A stretch of DNA of 12,314 nucleotides from Candidatus Hydrogenedentota bacterium (GCA_903822375.1 CAIJOU010000620.1:1-12314); one strand, 5' to 3'. Shown: positions 1 through 6,753, counted from the first letter of the stretch. The notes: generated from the sequence alone by a model not told the origin. Numbers and translations: made by a program.

Positions 1-355
1 CGGTGCCGATCGCGTCGACCATGCTGTTGAAGGTGGACAGCACCTCGCGCGCCGAACCGGCCTCGCCCGAGTGCCCGGCGCGCTGAATCAGGATGGCGTT
101 GAACACGTTGGTGGCCAGAAAACGGCGGATGCGGTTCTTTTCCCAATAGTCACGCGCGGCGACCGGGCGCGTCTGCAGGCGGATTTCCGGGGGCAGGGCC
201 GACCACAGCACCACCGCGTCCAGGTTGCTCGTGTGGTTGGCGAAATAGATATGCTGCCCCTCCGCGGACAGCGGGGCAAGCGCCCGAGACGAAGCGCCGC
301 AGACCAGACGGATGATCCCCGTCAGTGTCATGACCAAGAAATGTCGAAGGTTCAT
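1..355 (-). CDS. 1-acyl-sn-glycerol-3-phosphate acyltransferase (PlsC family), partial, C-terminus beyond left edge
   Basis: Only the first 118 residues are in the window; the gene runs off position 1. I translated the reverse strand directly. The visible part has a short hydrophobic N-terminus, then NHTSNLD, where His41 and Asp46 form the HX4D catalytic motif of glycerophospholipid acyltransferases, and IQRAG around residues 90-94, which fits the second, substrate-binding block. The family moves an acyl group onto lysophosphatidic acid at the inner membrane to make phosphatidic acid. The ATG at 355 is chosen because a TGA lies in frame three codons upstream and a GGGAG sits 11 nt before the ATG. 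An extended -10 promoter lies 65-73 bases upstream, so it probably has its own transcript, although it follows the CoA-transferase on the same strand. Exact acyl acceptor cannot be told from this fragment; other PlsC-like enzymes (for example lyso-ornithine-lipid acyltransferases) share the motif. Confidence 0.85.
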   Translation of the reverse strand, partial: MNLRHFLVMTLTGIIRLVCGASSRALAPLSAEGQHIYFANHTSNLDAVVLWSALPPEIRLQTRPVAARDYWEKNRIRRFLATNVFNAILIQRAGHSGEAGSAREVLSTFNSMVDAIGT

Positions 356-419
356 TGCCGTTCAGGCTCCCGGACCGGGCATCTCTTCCGCCCTACGGGC
401 GAAATCGAGCATGAAGGCA

Positions 420-428
420 ATTATAGCA
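420..428 (-). promoter_or_regulatory. Extended -10 promoter element for the PlsC-type gene
   Basis: Read on the minus strand this is TGCTATAAT, a perfect extended -10 (TGnTATAAT) for the housekeeping sigma factor. The matching -35 position (about 443-448) reads GTGCTA and is not recognisable, as expected for extended -10 promoters. Transcription would start near 413, giving a leader of about 58 nt that contains a small hairpin (CGCCC/GGGCG, 389-401). It lies in the 118-bp gap between the CoA-transferase stop and the acyltransferase start. Function is inferred from sequence only. Confidence 0.55.
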
Positions 429-473
429 GGGTATGGCCGCCGTAGCACGCTGCGGCAGTCAGCCCTCAAGGGT

Positions 474-2183
474 TCAGTAAAGCCCCTGTCCCAGTCGCAG
501 CCGGAAGCCTTTCCCCGTGACGATGGCCCCGTCCACGACCGGCACGGTGCCCTGCTCCGGAAGCACTATCTTCATCTTGGTGGTGGCAAGGATGTCCTTT
601 TCAACATCAATGCCCGGCATGACCCGCACCAGCTCCATGCCGCGCTCCGTGAGCTGGAAGAGGCCCCGGGTGGTCGCATAGAACACCTTCTTGCCCGCCT
701 TCAGCGTTTCCTGGCCGTTCATGGTGATCTCATCCACCGCATCAATGAACTTGGTCTTGCCGGTCTGCAGCACGCACACCCGGCCGTTCTCCAGGGCCAG
801 TTTCTCGCCTTCCATCCACTTCGTGATGAAGATGACCGTCCTTGCGGCGCTGATCAGATCAATGAAGCCGCCCGGACCGACGTAGCTGGAGAGACGGTCG
901 CCGCGCTTGGAAACGTTCACATTGCCGCGGCTGTCCGCCTGAAGCACACCGAGCACCGTGCACGCCAACTTCTCGGGGCACAGGCGGAACGTTTCGGCCG
1001 AGGAGATGATCCGTTCCGAACCCACGGCAGCGCCAAAAAAGATGCCCGGCATGGGCACGCCGCCAATGACGCCGCTCTCGGTGAACAGAGTGATTTCGTT
1101 CAAGATGTGTGTCTCGTGCAGCACGCGGCACACTTCCTCGGGGAGGCCGACGCCGATGTTCACCAATGCGCCTTTCGGCACGTTGCGGACGAACACCTCC
1201 GCCGCAAGGCGGGCCAGCACCTGGTCCATGGCCTTTCTTTTCGGGGTGAGCCCCATGACCTTGTTGACGAAGCGCGCACGGGCAAGGCCTTCCTTCGCCG
1301 GAAGCGTGCTGGTCGGCGCCAGAAACTCGAAATGACTTCCATAGGGGATGTATCCGCTTTGCTCCGTCTTCGGATAGACCACCACGGCGTCGACATCGGC
1401 CGCGGGAACGTAAACCGCGTCGGAGCCCTTTTCCACAAGGCGCGAGACGTTTGCGATGACCCGCCCGCCGTTTCGCTTCGCGGCGCGCGCGATTTCGAGA
1501 ATCTCCGCCTTCATGGGGCAATGGGTGACGTAGATATTGCCCTCGCGGTCCGCGGCGTATGCGTTGAAAAGCGCCACGTCAATCTTGGGGATACTGAACC
1601 GGAGTTGGTCCCCCTCCACCGTGACCAGTTGTTCGGCACCCTTGCCGGCCAGGGGGGTGCCGCGTCCCACGCGCGGGTCAAGGAAGGTGTTGACGCCGAT
1701 GGGCGTCAGCACCGAGTCCTCGCCGTTGCCAAGGGCCTCCATCAGGCGCACCATCACGCCCTGCGGCAGCAATTGCAGTTCCATCAGTCCCTGTTCGGCC
1801 AGCCGCAGCGCGCCCTTGAACGTTTCCACATGCCCCGAAACCACGCGGCGGCACAGACCCTCCTGCATCAGTTCCTCCACCGTGCCGGGTGCGCGTCCCC
1901 GGCCGCCCTGGCCGCCGGCGGCCATGACGGTCAGGTCCCGGGGATGCCCTGTCGCCTCGTAGGCCTCGCGAATCGTCCAGTAAAGGATGGACGGCCGTTG
2001 GTTCCCCCCGAGTCCGGAGGTGGCCACCACCGCGCCGTCCGGAATGAGTTTTGCGGCTTCCTGCGCCCCCATGAATTTCGGATTGTCGGGAAGGTGGAAC
2101 GCATAGCCGCTGTCGTGCCGGTTCCAAGTGAGCCGGAGATTCGCCATGAGCGCCAGGTAATGGGCCTTGTTGAATATGTTCAT
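474..2183 (-). CDS. Family I acyl-CoA:carboxylate CoA-transferase (acetate/propionate CoA-transferase-like, fused alpha-beta)
   Basis: A 569-residue protein with both CoA-transferase halves in one chain, like propionate CoA-transferase (Pct) and YdiF. Such enzymes move CoA between an acyl-CoA and a free carboxylate in the cytoplasm through a glutamyl-CoA intermediate. The N-terminal half (about residues 35-300) includes the glycine-rich TSGLGG and GGQGGRGR segments. The C-terminal half carries TESGVIGG, where Glu369 is the likely catalytic glutamate, followed later by RGNVNVS, a conserved family block. The open frame reaches back to 2291, but the ATG at 2183 (MNIFNKAHYL) is preferred: AGG lies 5 nt upstream and the upstream residues look non-coding. 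ATG 2195 (MAGN) and ATG 2147 (MANLRL) are alternatives. The gene is divergent from etfB and probably activates the acid oxidised by the forward operon. Substrate specificity (acetate, propionate, butyrate or other) cannot be read from the sequence. Confidence 0.88.
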   Translation of the reverse strand: MNIFNKAHYLALMANLRLTWNRHDSGYAFHLPDNPKFMGAQEAAKLIPDGAVVATSGLGGNQRPSILYWTIREAYEATGHPRDLTVMAAGGQGGRGRAPGTVEELMQEGLCRRVVSGHVETFKGALRLAEQGLMELQLLPQGVMVRLMEALGNGEDSVLTPIGVNTFLDPRVGRGTPLAGKGAEQLVTVEGDQLRFSIPKIDVALFNAYAADREGNIYVTHCPMKAEILEIARAAKRNGGRVIANVSRLVEKGSDAVYVPAADVDAVVVYPKTEQSGYIPYGSHFEFLAPTSTLPAKEGLARARFVNKVMGLTPKRKAMDQVLARLAAEVFVRNVPKGALVNIGVGLPEEVCRVLHETHILNEITLFTESGVIGGVPMPGIFFGAAVGSERIISSAETFRLCPEKLACTVLGVLQADSRGNVNVSKRGDRLSSYVGPGGFIDLISAARTVIFITKWMEGEKLALENGRVCVLQTGKTKFIDAVDEITMNGQETLKAGKKVFYATTRGLFQLTERGMELVRVMPGIDVEKDILATTKMKIVLPEQGTVPVVDGAIVTGKGFRLRLGQGLY

Positions 2184-2217
2184 GTTGCCTGCCATTCTTC
2201 GGTAAACGTTGATGACT

Positions 2218-2229
2218 TGATCATGATCA
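2218..2229. promoter_or_regulatory. Perfect 12-bp palindrome upstream of the CoA-transferase
   Basis: TGATCATGATCA is a perfect inverted repeat lying 35-46 bases before the preferred CoA-transferase start codon, between that gene and the rest of the divergent region. Position and symmetry would suit an operator, but no known regulator box was recognised, and it is also made of two overlapping GATC-containing units. Low confidence as a functional site. Confidence 0.3.
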
Positions 2230-2346
2230 TGCGGCAATCGCGCGGCCAAAGGGAAATGTCTTCTCTGCGGGTGTGCTTGCGTGCCGACCAATCTAAGAGA
2301 CCGCGTCCGGACCTGCCCGGTGTCCTTTTCGAGTATTCGTCATACA

Positions 2347-2381
2347 GGTGTCCCCATTCCTTGGGTGTCCCCATTCCTTGG
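2347..2381. repeat. 17-bp tandem duplication
   Basis: The 17-mer GGTGTCCCCATTCCTTG occurs twice with no spacer (2347-2363 and 2364-2380), and the next base also matches. It lies in the gene-free interval upstream of both divergent genes. Its GTGTCCCC core resembles terminal repeats near REP-associated (IS200-like) transposases, but that is a memory-based resemblance, and no transposase reading frame is present nearby. Just downstream are a small GC-rich hairpin (GCCCAC/GTGGGC, 2386-2407) and a TATAAT. Confidence 0.7.
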
Positions 2382-2407
2382 ATACGCCCACCACGAGGCG
2401 CGTGGGC

Positions 2408-2413
2408 TATAAT
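2408..2413 (+). promoter_or_regulatory. TATAAT -10-like element in the divergent region
   Basis: A perfect TATAAT on the plus strand, directly after the GCCCAC/GTGGGC hairpin. No -35 hexamer is seen 16-18 bases upstream (CGCCCA at 2385-2390). It points toward etfB, 270 bases downstream, and could give a long-leader transcript. It may instead be the relic promoter of a lost mobile gene next to the tandem repeat. A 23-codon frame at 2422-2493 follows it but has no properly spaced ribosome binding site. Confidence 0.3.
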
Positions 2414-2504
2414 AGAAGGGAATGGTGGTATTCCTTTCTCGGAACCGCGAAGCATTCATCGGAGTCCATACCCAAGGAGATGAAGTTTCTTAGCCCAGAA
2501 TCCT

Positions 2505-2523
2505 AAATTGGTCAGACAAATTT
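2505..2523. promoter_or_regulatory. Operator-like palindrome resembling FadR/PdhR-type GntR boxes
   Basis: AAATTGGTCAGACAAATTT is a 19-bp palindrome centred on 2514, with 8 of 9 base pairs matching (only G2510/A2518 fails). It fits the TTGGT-N3-ACCAA pattern known for GntR-family FadR and PdhR-like regulators at 9 of 10 positions. Those regulators often control fatty acid or pyruvate/lactate metabolism, which suits the neighbours. The assignment to this family is inferred; no regulator gene is in the window. Confidence 0.45.
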
Positions 2524-2567
2524 GTAAATTCAGGGCGTATTGTAATTATTTTGAGGCGATAAAGTAA

Positions 2568-2584
2568 AATTGGTAAGGCCACAT
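2568..2584. promoter_or_regulatory. Second, weaker TTGGT-type operator-like box
   Basis: The segment contains TTGGTAAGGCCAC, which matches TTGGT-N3-ACCAA at 8 of 10 positions, and is centred on 2576. The centre-to-centre distance to the stronger box is 62 bp, close to six helical turns, so two bound dimers would lie on the same face. It overlaps the candidate -35 of the etf promoter. Symmetry is weak, so this may be chance. Confidence 0.25.
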
Positions 2585-2600
2585 GCGTTTCTTGTATACT
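2570..2600 (+). promoter_or_regulatory. Candidate sigma70 promoter for the etfB operon
   Basis: TTGGTA (2570-2575) and TATACT (2595-2600) give a -35/-10 pair with a 19-bp spacer, longer than ideal. Transcription would begin near 2607, leaving a leader of about 77 nt before etfB. The -10 has one mismatch to TATAAT and the -35 two mismatches to TTGACA. The overlap with an operator-like box suggests repression, by inference only. Confidence 0.35.
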
Positions 2601-2683
2601 ATGCGCCTGTGGTAAAATATCGATTCGCTTCGGGTATTTTTCATAATTCTCGGAAATAGAAATGCTGTGATGAGGAGAATAGC

Positions 2684-3460
2684 GTGAAGGTTGTCGTCTT
2701 AATCAAGCGGGTGCCCGATACGGCATCGGAACTGCAGGTGGCGGCGGACGGAAAGTCCGTGGTTACCGGCGGTCTTAAGTTTGTCATGAGTCCCTATGAC
2801 GAGCATGCCGTCGAATTGGCCATCCAACTCAAAGAATCGCATGGAGCCGAAGTGGTCGTACTGAGCGCCGGACCGCCGGAAACCAAAGAGATTATCCGCT
2901 CGGCCCTGGCCATGGGTGCCGATTCGGGCATTCTGGTGGATACGGCCCAACTGGGTGCGTTGACGTGCCGCGGCACGGCGCGGCTGCTGGCCGCCGCGTT
3001 GGCGGATCTCGGTGCCGACCTCGTCGTGGCGGGCAAGCAGGCGGTGGACGATGATGCCGCGCAGGTGCCCGAACGGGTGGCGGAGTTGCTGGGCATTCCC
3101 CATGCTTCGGTAATCACGCGATTTGAACTCAGTGGAACGACCGCCTCGGTCGATCGCGAAATTGAAGGCGGACAGTACACGCTGGAACTCCCGCTGCCCG
3201 CGCTGTTCACCACGCAAAAGGGCATCAACACGCCGCGCTATCCCACACTGCCCAATATTATGAAGGCGAAGAAGAAGGAGATTCGGGAAGTGCCGGCGGC
3301 GCAGCTCGGTCTTGCGGCGGACAGCCTGTCCGCGCAGGCCACGACGGAGGCGATGACGCTGCCGCGCCAGCAGCGCCTGTGCCGGGTGATCGAGGGGGAC
3401 AACGCCCAGCGCGTTAAGGAACTGGTCCGGGTTCTTCACATGGAGGAGAAAGTCCTGTGA
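2684..3460 (+). CDS. etfB: Electron transfer flavoprotein beta subunit
   Basis: A 258-residue EtfB, of normal family length. It pairs with EtfA to carry electrons from acyl-CoA dehydrogenases to a membrane acceptor. Visible hallmarks are the N-terminal MKVVVLIKRVPDT strand, the SPYDEHAVELA block, the nucleotide-binding segment KQAVDDDAAQ (about residues 117-126) and the diagnostic NTPRYPTLPNIMKAKKK near residue 190. The DDD motif resembles non-bifurcating ETFs more than the DGD-type motif I associate with bifurcating ones, which is a weak inference. It starts with GTG at 2684, supported by GAGGAG at 2672-2677 with 6-nt spacing. It is the first gene of the forward operon, behind an AT-rich control region. 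The gap to etfA (166 bp) is filled by repeats. Confidence 0.95.
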   Translation: MKVVVLIKRVPDTASELQVAADGKSVVTGGLKFVMSPYDEHAVELAIQLKESHGAEVVVLSAGPPETKEIIRSALAMGADSGILVDTAQLGALTCRGTARLLAAALADLGADLVVAGKQAVDDDAAQVPERVAELLGIPHASVITRFELSGTTASVDREIEGGQYTLELPLPALFTTQKGINTPRYPTLPNIMKAKKKEIREVPAAQLGLAADSLSAQATTEAMTLPRQQRLCRVIEGDNAQRVKELVRVLHMEEKVL

Positions 3461-3509
3461 GGCGGGAAAGAATTCAGAATACAGCAGTCAGAAGTGAGAA
3501 GAGAATACA

Positions 3510-3531
3510 GGGCAGACAGGAATGTCTGCCC
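3510..3531. repeat. REP-like hairpin, 9-bp stem
   Basis: GGGCAGACA (3510-3518) and TGTCTGCCC (3523-3531) form a perfect 9-bp stem with loop GGAA. It lies between etfB and etfA, just after a CAG/AGA-rich run (3466-3510). An ATG inside the right arm (3522) opens a frame into etfA, but it is part of the hairpin and has no ribosome binding site. Similar short-loop hairpins occur at the other gene junctions in this window. Confidence 0.75.
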
Positions 3532-3573
3532 CACATTCCGCAGTTCGTGTTGTCCGGCATGACGGTCGGTCTG

Positions 3574-3608
3574 AAATCTCAAATCTCAGATTTCAAATCT
3601 CAAATCTC
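3574..3608. repeat. Five-unit AAATCTC heptamer array
   Basis: Five contiguous 7-mers: AAATCTC, AAATCTC, AGATTTC, AAATCTC, AAATCTC. The central unit, with the preceding G, is complementary to GAAATCT at 3573-3579, so the array can also fold. It ends five bases before the TTGGAG ribosome binding site of etfA (3613-3618). The low-complexity AT-rich array stands out from GC-rich surroundings and looks like an inserted or slipped repeat, not coding sequence. Confidence 0.75.
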
Positions 3609-3626
3609 GGCCTTGGAGTATGTGTC

Positions 3627-4586
3627 ATGAGCGTCCTTGTATTGCTGGAACAGCGGGGCCGGTTGCGGAAATGCGCCTTTGAGGCGGCTTCGGCGGCGCG
3701 CGATACCGCCCGTGCCGCGGGCGTGCCGTTGAATGCGCTGTACATCGGTCAATCGCTGGCCGATGAGACGGCCGAACTGGCCGGTCTGGGCATCGCCCAG
3801 GTGTTCGCCTGTGAAAACGAGGCGCTGAAATACTATTCAAACGACGCCTACGTCGGCATTGTGGAGGGTCTGGTCCGCGAACTGGGCGCGCAGGTGGTTA
3901 TTGGCTCGGCGTCGGCGTTGGGCAAGGAACTGTGCGCGTCCGTGGCCGCCCGGCTGGACGTGGACCTCATTCAAGACTGCGTGTCCTGCGCGTGGGACAA
4001 CGGCCTTACGGCCGTCAAGCCGCTCTATGCCGGCAAGGTTCTTTCCACGGTGCGCCTCACCGGCACGCCGGCCATGGTTTCATTGCGGCCCAATGTGGTG
4101 TCCGTTGTGCGAGACGAGTCGCCGGTGCCCGCAATCGTGCACCGGCCGATGCCCGAAGTCTCGCTGCGCAGCGTGCTCAAGGCCGTCTCCGAGGCCGCGG
4201 CGGGCGTGGTTGAACTGACCGAGGCCAAAGTCGTGGTTTCCGGCGGGCGCGGATTGGGCGGGCCCGAGGGCTGGCCCGTGCTGAAAGAGCTGTGCACCGC
4301 GTTGGGCGCGGCCCTGGGCGCGAGCCGTGCGGCGGTGGATTCAGGCTGGATTCACCACAGCCACCAGGTCGGCCAGACCGGCAAGGTCGTCTGCCCGGAC
4401 TTGTACATCGCCTGCGGCATTTCCGGCGCGATTCAGCACCAGGCGGGCATGCGCCCGGCAAAGATTATCGTGGCGATCAACAAAGACCCTTCTGCCACCA
4501 TTTTCAAAGTTTGCGACTACGGCATTGTGGGCGACCTGTACGAGATCGTGCCGCTGCTGACGCAGGAATTGAAAGAGACGCTTTAA
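3627..4586 (+). CDS. etfA: Electron transfer flavoprotein alpha subunit
   Basis: A 319-residue EtfA, of typical length. It binds the electron-carrying FAD and forms a soluble heterodimer with EtfB. The N-terminal domain (about 1-185) is the EtfAB-type fold. The C-terminal FAD domain (about 195-319) has SGGRGLGG, the ASRAAVDSGW segment, QVGQTGKVVCPDLYIACGIS, GAIQHQAGM and IVAINKDPSATIF, which together are the family signature. The ATG at 3627 is chosen over the in-frame ATG at 3522 because TTGGAG lies 8 nt upstream, the N-terminus MSVLVLLEQ fits EtfA, and the longer form would translate two repeats. It follows etfB in the usual B-A order and is followed after 69 bp by its probable membrane electron acceptor. 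Confidence 0.95.
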   Translation: MSVLVLLEQRGRLRKCAFEAASAARDTARAAGVPLNALYIGQSLADETAELAGLGIAQVFACENEALKYYSNDAYVGIVEGLVRELGAQVVIGSASALGKELCASVAARLDVDLIQDCVSCAWDNGLTAVKPLYAGKVLSTVRLTGTPAMVSLRPNVVSVVRDESPVPAIVHRPMPEVSLRSVLKAVSEAAAGVVELTEAKVVVSGGRGLGGPEGWPVLKELCTALGAALGASRAAVDSGWIHHSHQVGQTGKVVCPDLYIACGISGAIQHQAGMRPAKIIVAINKDPSATIFKVCDYGIVGDLYEIVPLLTQELKETL

Positions 4587-4615
4587 TGTAGACGCGGCAT
4601 ACTGCCCGTTGTGAC

Positions 4616-4630
4616 GAGGCTGAAAGCCTC
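4616..4630. repeat. REP-like hairpin, 6-bp stem
   Basis: GAGGCT (4616-4621) and AGCCTC (4625-4630) form a perfect 6-bp stem around loop GAA, in the 69-bp gap between etfA and the next gene. A GTG at 4611 opens a 15-codon in-frame extension of the downstream gene through this hairpin, which is probably not translated. Loop and compact size match the other junction hairpins. Confidence 0.55.
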
Positions 4631-4655
4631 CTCCACTTTGGAACCTGGTTCAACG

Positions 4656-6722
4656 ATGATAACACTGCCCGAAAAGATTGCTTTTGCCCTGATTCTCATG
4701 GGCTCCACGGCGTGGTTCGCCTGGCGGATCAGCGTGCTGGTGCGCCTGGTGCGCATGGGCAAGCCCGACCCCGACGACCGTTTCGCAAATCCTGTCGGGC
4801 GCATTGCGGACGTGTTTGTTGATGTGTTTTCGCAGCGCCGTGTCTTTCGCAAGCCGTTCGTCGGCGTTTTCCACCTGTTTATCGTGTGGGGCTTCTTCGT
4901 GTATGCCATCAACACGGTCAACCATTTCGCCGGAGCGTTCGTGCCCGACTTTGACCTGCTCGGCCGCACGCAGTTTGCGCTTTGGTACTCTTCCGTCGCG
5001 GATGTGTTCGCCGTGCTCATCATTGTCGGTGTGCTCGGCCTGGCGTTTCGCCGCCACGTGCTGCGTCCGTCCAGCCTGACCCGGCCGTCGGCCGAGTCGG
5101 TGCTGGTGTTCACGTTCATCGGCGGTGCGATGGTGGCCTATCTGCTGGACCATTCGATCCATATCGCGCTGGGCGTCCACCCCCGCTCCGCGTACCATAT
5201 CGTGGCCTCGATGCTTGCGCCGGTCTTTGTGGGGTGGAACGAACTTCTCCTGAACGTGATTGCGCATTTAGCGTGGTGGTTTGACAGTGTCACACACCTT
5301 GTGCTGGTCGCGCTGCTCTTCATTCCAACCAAGCACCTGCACCTGCTGGCCGGTCCGGTCAATCTTGCTTTCCCGCGAACCCGTCCGCGCGGGCAGTTGG
5401 CGATGATGAACCTGGAGGCCGAGGACGTCGAGTCCTTTGGCGTGTCGAAAATCGAAGACTACACCTGGAAGCAGAATCTCGATTTGCTCGCCTGCATCGA
5501 GTGCGGACGCTGCCAGGACTTTTGTCCCACGGCCAACACGGCAAAGCCGCTGAACCCCAAGAAGCTCATCGTCGACCTGAAGCACCATCTGCTGCAAGAC
5601 GGCCCGGCGCTGCTGAAAGCAAAAGCGGGTGAGGCAACGGCCGAACGTCCCGCGACCCCGGACCTGATCGGCGGCGTGGTGGACGTGGACGCCGTATGGG
5701 CCTGCACCACCTGCGCATCCTGCGTCGAGCACTGTCCCATGGGCATCGAGCACATCGACAAGATCGTGGACATGCGGCGCCATCTGGTGCTCATGGAGGC
5801 CCAGTTCCCCGAACAGGCCGACGGCGCATTCCGCAACATGGAAACGGCCGGCAATCCCTGGGGCTTCGCGCCGACGGCGCGCGCCGGATGGGCGCAGGGT
5901 CTGGACGTGCCGCTCATGGCCGACAAGAAGAAGGTCGACGTCCTGTTTTGGGTGGGCTGCAGCGGGTCCTATGATGACCGCTGCAAACGCATCTCCGTGG
6001 CCATCGTGGAAATCCTGCGGGCCGCGGGCGTCGACTTCGCGATTCTTGGCCCCGAAGAGCGCTGCACCTGCGAGAGCGCCCGCCGCCTCGGCAACGAGTA
6101 CCTCTACCAGACGGCGACGCAGGAGATCGTGGAAACGTTCGGCATGTACGAGTTCAAGCGCATCCTGACGGCCTGCCCCCATTGCTTCAACACCTTCGCC
6201 AACGAATATGCGTCCTTTGGCGCGAATTATGACGTGGTGCACCATGCTGAGTTTATCAGCGAACTCGTCGCCGCCGGAAAGCTTTCCCTTGACGGGCATG
6301 GCTCCGCTTCTGCTCCGGTTGCGGTGCATGACTCCTGCTATCTTGCCCGACACAACGGCATCATCGATGCGCCGCGTGAGGCGCTGACGGCCGCGGGCCG
6401 GACGCTGGTTTCCGTGCCGCGCGAGGGCCGCAAGGGCTTCTGCTGCGGTGCCGGCGGCGGTCGCATGTGGCTGGAGGAAACCAGCGGCGAGCGCATCAAC
6501 CGCGTTCGTGCAAAGGAACTCGCCGACACCGGCGCGCAAACCGTCGCGACCATGTGCCCGTTCTGCATGACCATGCTGGTGGACGGCGCCAAGGCCAACG
6601 GCGACGGCGCGGCGGAAGTGAAAGACATTGCTGAAATCATCGCGGCGGCCCTCACTGGGAGCGCCGGCGTCCCGCCGGCTCTTGCTTCCAGTGCAGGCGG
6701 AACGCCTGCGGTACAAAAATGA
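4656..6722 (+). CDS. Membrane-bound FeS oxidoreductase, ETF:menaquinone oxidoreductase (EMO) type: NarI-like cytochrome b domain fused to two 4Fe-4S clusters and CCG domains
   Basis: A 688-residue fusion. Residues 1-235 hold about six membrane helices (near 8-30, 67-90, 112-132, 148-170, 181-208, 210-225) with several histidines (such as 73, 90, 166, 169, 204, 214) that could ligate b hemes, as in NarI-like domains. A ferredoxin-like part follows, with CIECGRCQDFC (280-290) and CTTCASCVEHC (350-360), two CxxCxxCxxxCP cluster motifs. The C-terminal half has two HdrB/GlpC-like cysteine-rich repeats: Cys435, CTC at 470-472, CPHC from 507; then Cys561, CCG at 596-598, CPFC at 634-637. Such fusions accept electrons from EtfAB and reduce menaquinone, established for a Geobacter homologue. 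Location between etfA and an acyl-CoA dehydrogenase supports that role. The start at ATG 4656 has only a weak ribosome binding site; GTG 4611 runs through a hairpin. The last 19 residues come from a palindromic repeat. Confidence 0.88.
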   Translation: MITLPEKIAFALILMGSTAWFAWRISVLVRLVRMGKPDPDDRFANPVGRIADVFVDVFSQRRVFRKPFVGVFHLFIVWGFFVYAINTVNHFAGAFVPDFDLLGRTQFALWYSSVADVFAVLIIVGVLGLAFRRHVLRPSSLTRPSAESVLVFTFIGGAMVAYLLDHSIHIALGVHPRSAYHIVASMLAPVFVGWNELLLNVIAHLAWWFDSVTHLVLVALLFIPTKHLHLLAGPVNLAFPRTRPRGQLAMMNLEAEDVESFGVSKIEDYTWKQNLDLLACIECGRCQDFCPTANTAKPLNPKKLIVDLKHHLLQDGPALLKAKAGEATAERPATPDLIGGVVDVDAVWACTTCASCVEHCPMGIEHIDKIVDMRRHLVLMEAQFPEQADGAFRNMETAGNPWGFAPTARAGWAQGLDVPLMADKKKVDVLFWVGCSGSYDDRCKRISVAIVEILRAAGVDFAILGPEERCTCESARRLGNEYLYQTATQEIVETFGMYEFKRILTACPHCFNTFANEYASFGANYDVVHHAEFISELVAAGKLSLDGHGSASAPVAVHDSCYLARHNGIIDAPREALTAAGRTLVSVPREGRKGFCCGAGGGRMWLEETSGERINRVRAKELADTGAQTVATMCPFCMTMLVDGAKANGDGAAEVKDIAEIIAAALTGSAGVPPALASSAGGTPAVQK
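6663..6709. repeat. REP-like double hairpin inside the 3' end of the oxidoreductase gene
   Basis: Two perfect hairpins with 7-bp stems and 3-nt loops: GCCGGCG (6663-6669), loop TCC, CGCCGGC (6673-6679); and GCAGGCG (6693-6699), loop GAA, CGCCTGC (6703-6709). They are 13 bases apart. The unit lies in frame in the end of the upstream gene and encodes AGVPPALASSAGGTPAV. It may also act as an mRNA 3'-end stabiliser or partial terminator before the acyl-CoA dehydrogenase gene, which is inference. Confidence 0.75.
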
Positions 6723-6753
6723 CAACGGCTCATAACGAGAAGGTTTAGATAAC

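Larger units (their letters stand above)
2494..2671. other. AT-rich regulatory island between divergent genes
   Basis: By hand count, positions 2501-2670 are about 64% A+T, in strong contrast to the GC-rich genes on both sides. No convincing reading frame lies in it. It holds two operator-like palindromes (centres 2514 and 2576), a plus-strand promoter candidate (2570-2600) and a weak minus-strand candidate: TTTACT (2563-2568), an 18-bp spacer and TACAAT (2539-2544). The minus-strand candidate would give a CoA-transferase transcript with a leader of about 350 nt. It is the most likely control region for the acid-activation and oxidation genes. Confidence 0.55.

Noticed and set aside
312..2483. 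Long plus-strand open frame of 723 codons opposite the CoA-transferase
   Set aside because: It is the antisense of a clear CoA-transferase; its translation is rich in His, Arg and Ala with no recognisable domain, and it has no ribosome binding site.
2422..2493. Small 23-residue frame after the TATAAT in the divergent region
   Set aside because: No spaced ribosome binding site, no similarity I can recognise, and it lies next to repeat debris.
2571..2586. Sigma54-like -24/-12 promoter before etfB
   Set aside because: TGG and GC elements are present, but GG and GC are 11 bases apart instead of 10 and the -12 element TTGC is missing.
3522..3626. Upstream ATG extension of etfA by 35 codons
   Set aside because: The ATG is in the right arm of a hairpin and the added residues translate the AAATCTC array; the ATG at 3627 has a good ribosome binding site and the expected EtfA N-terminus.
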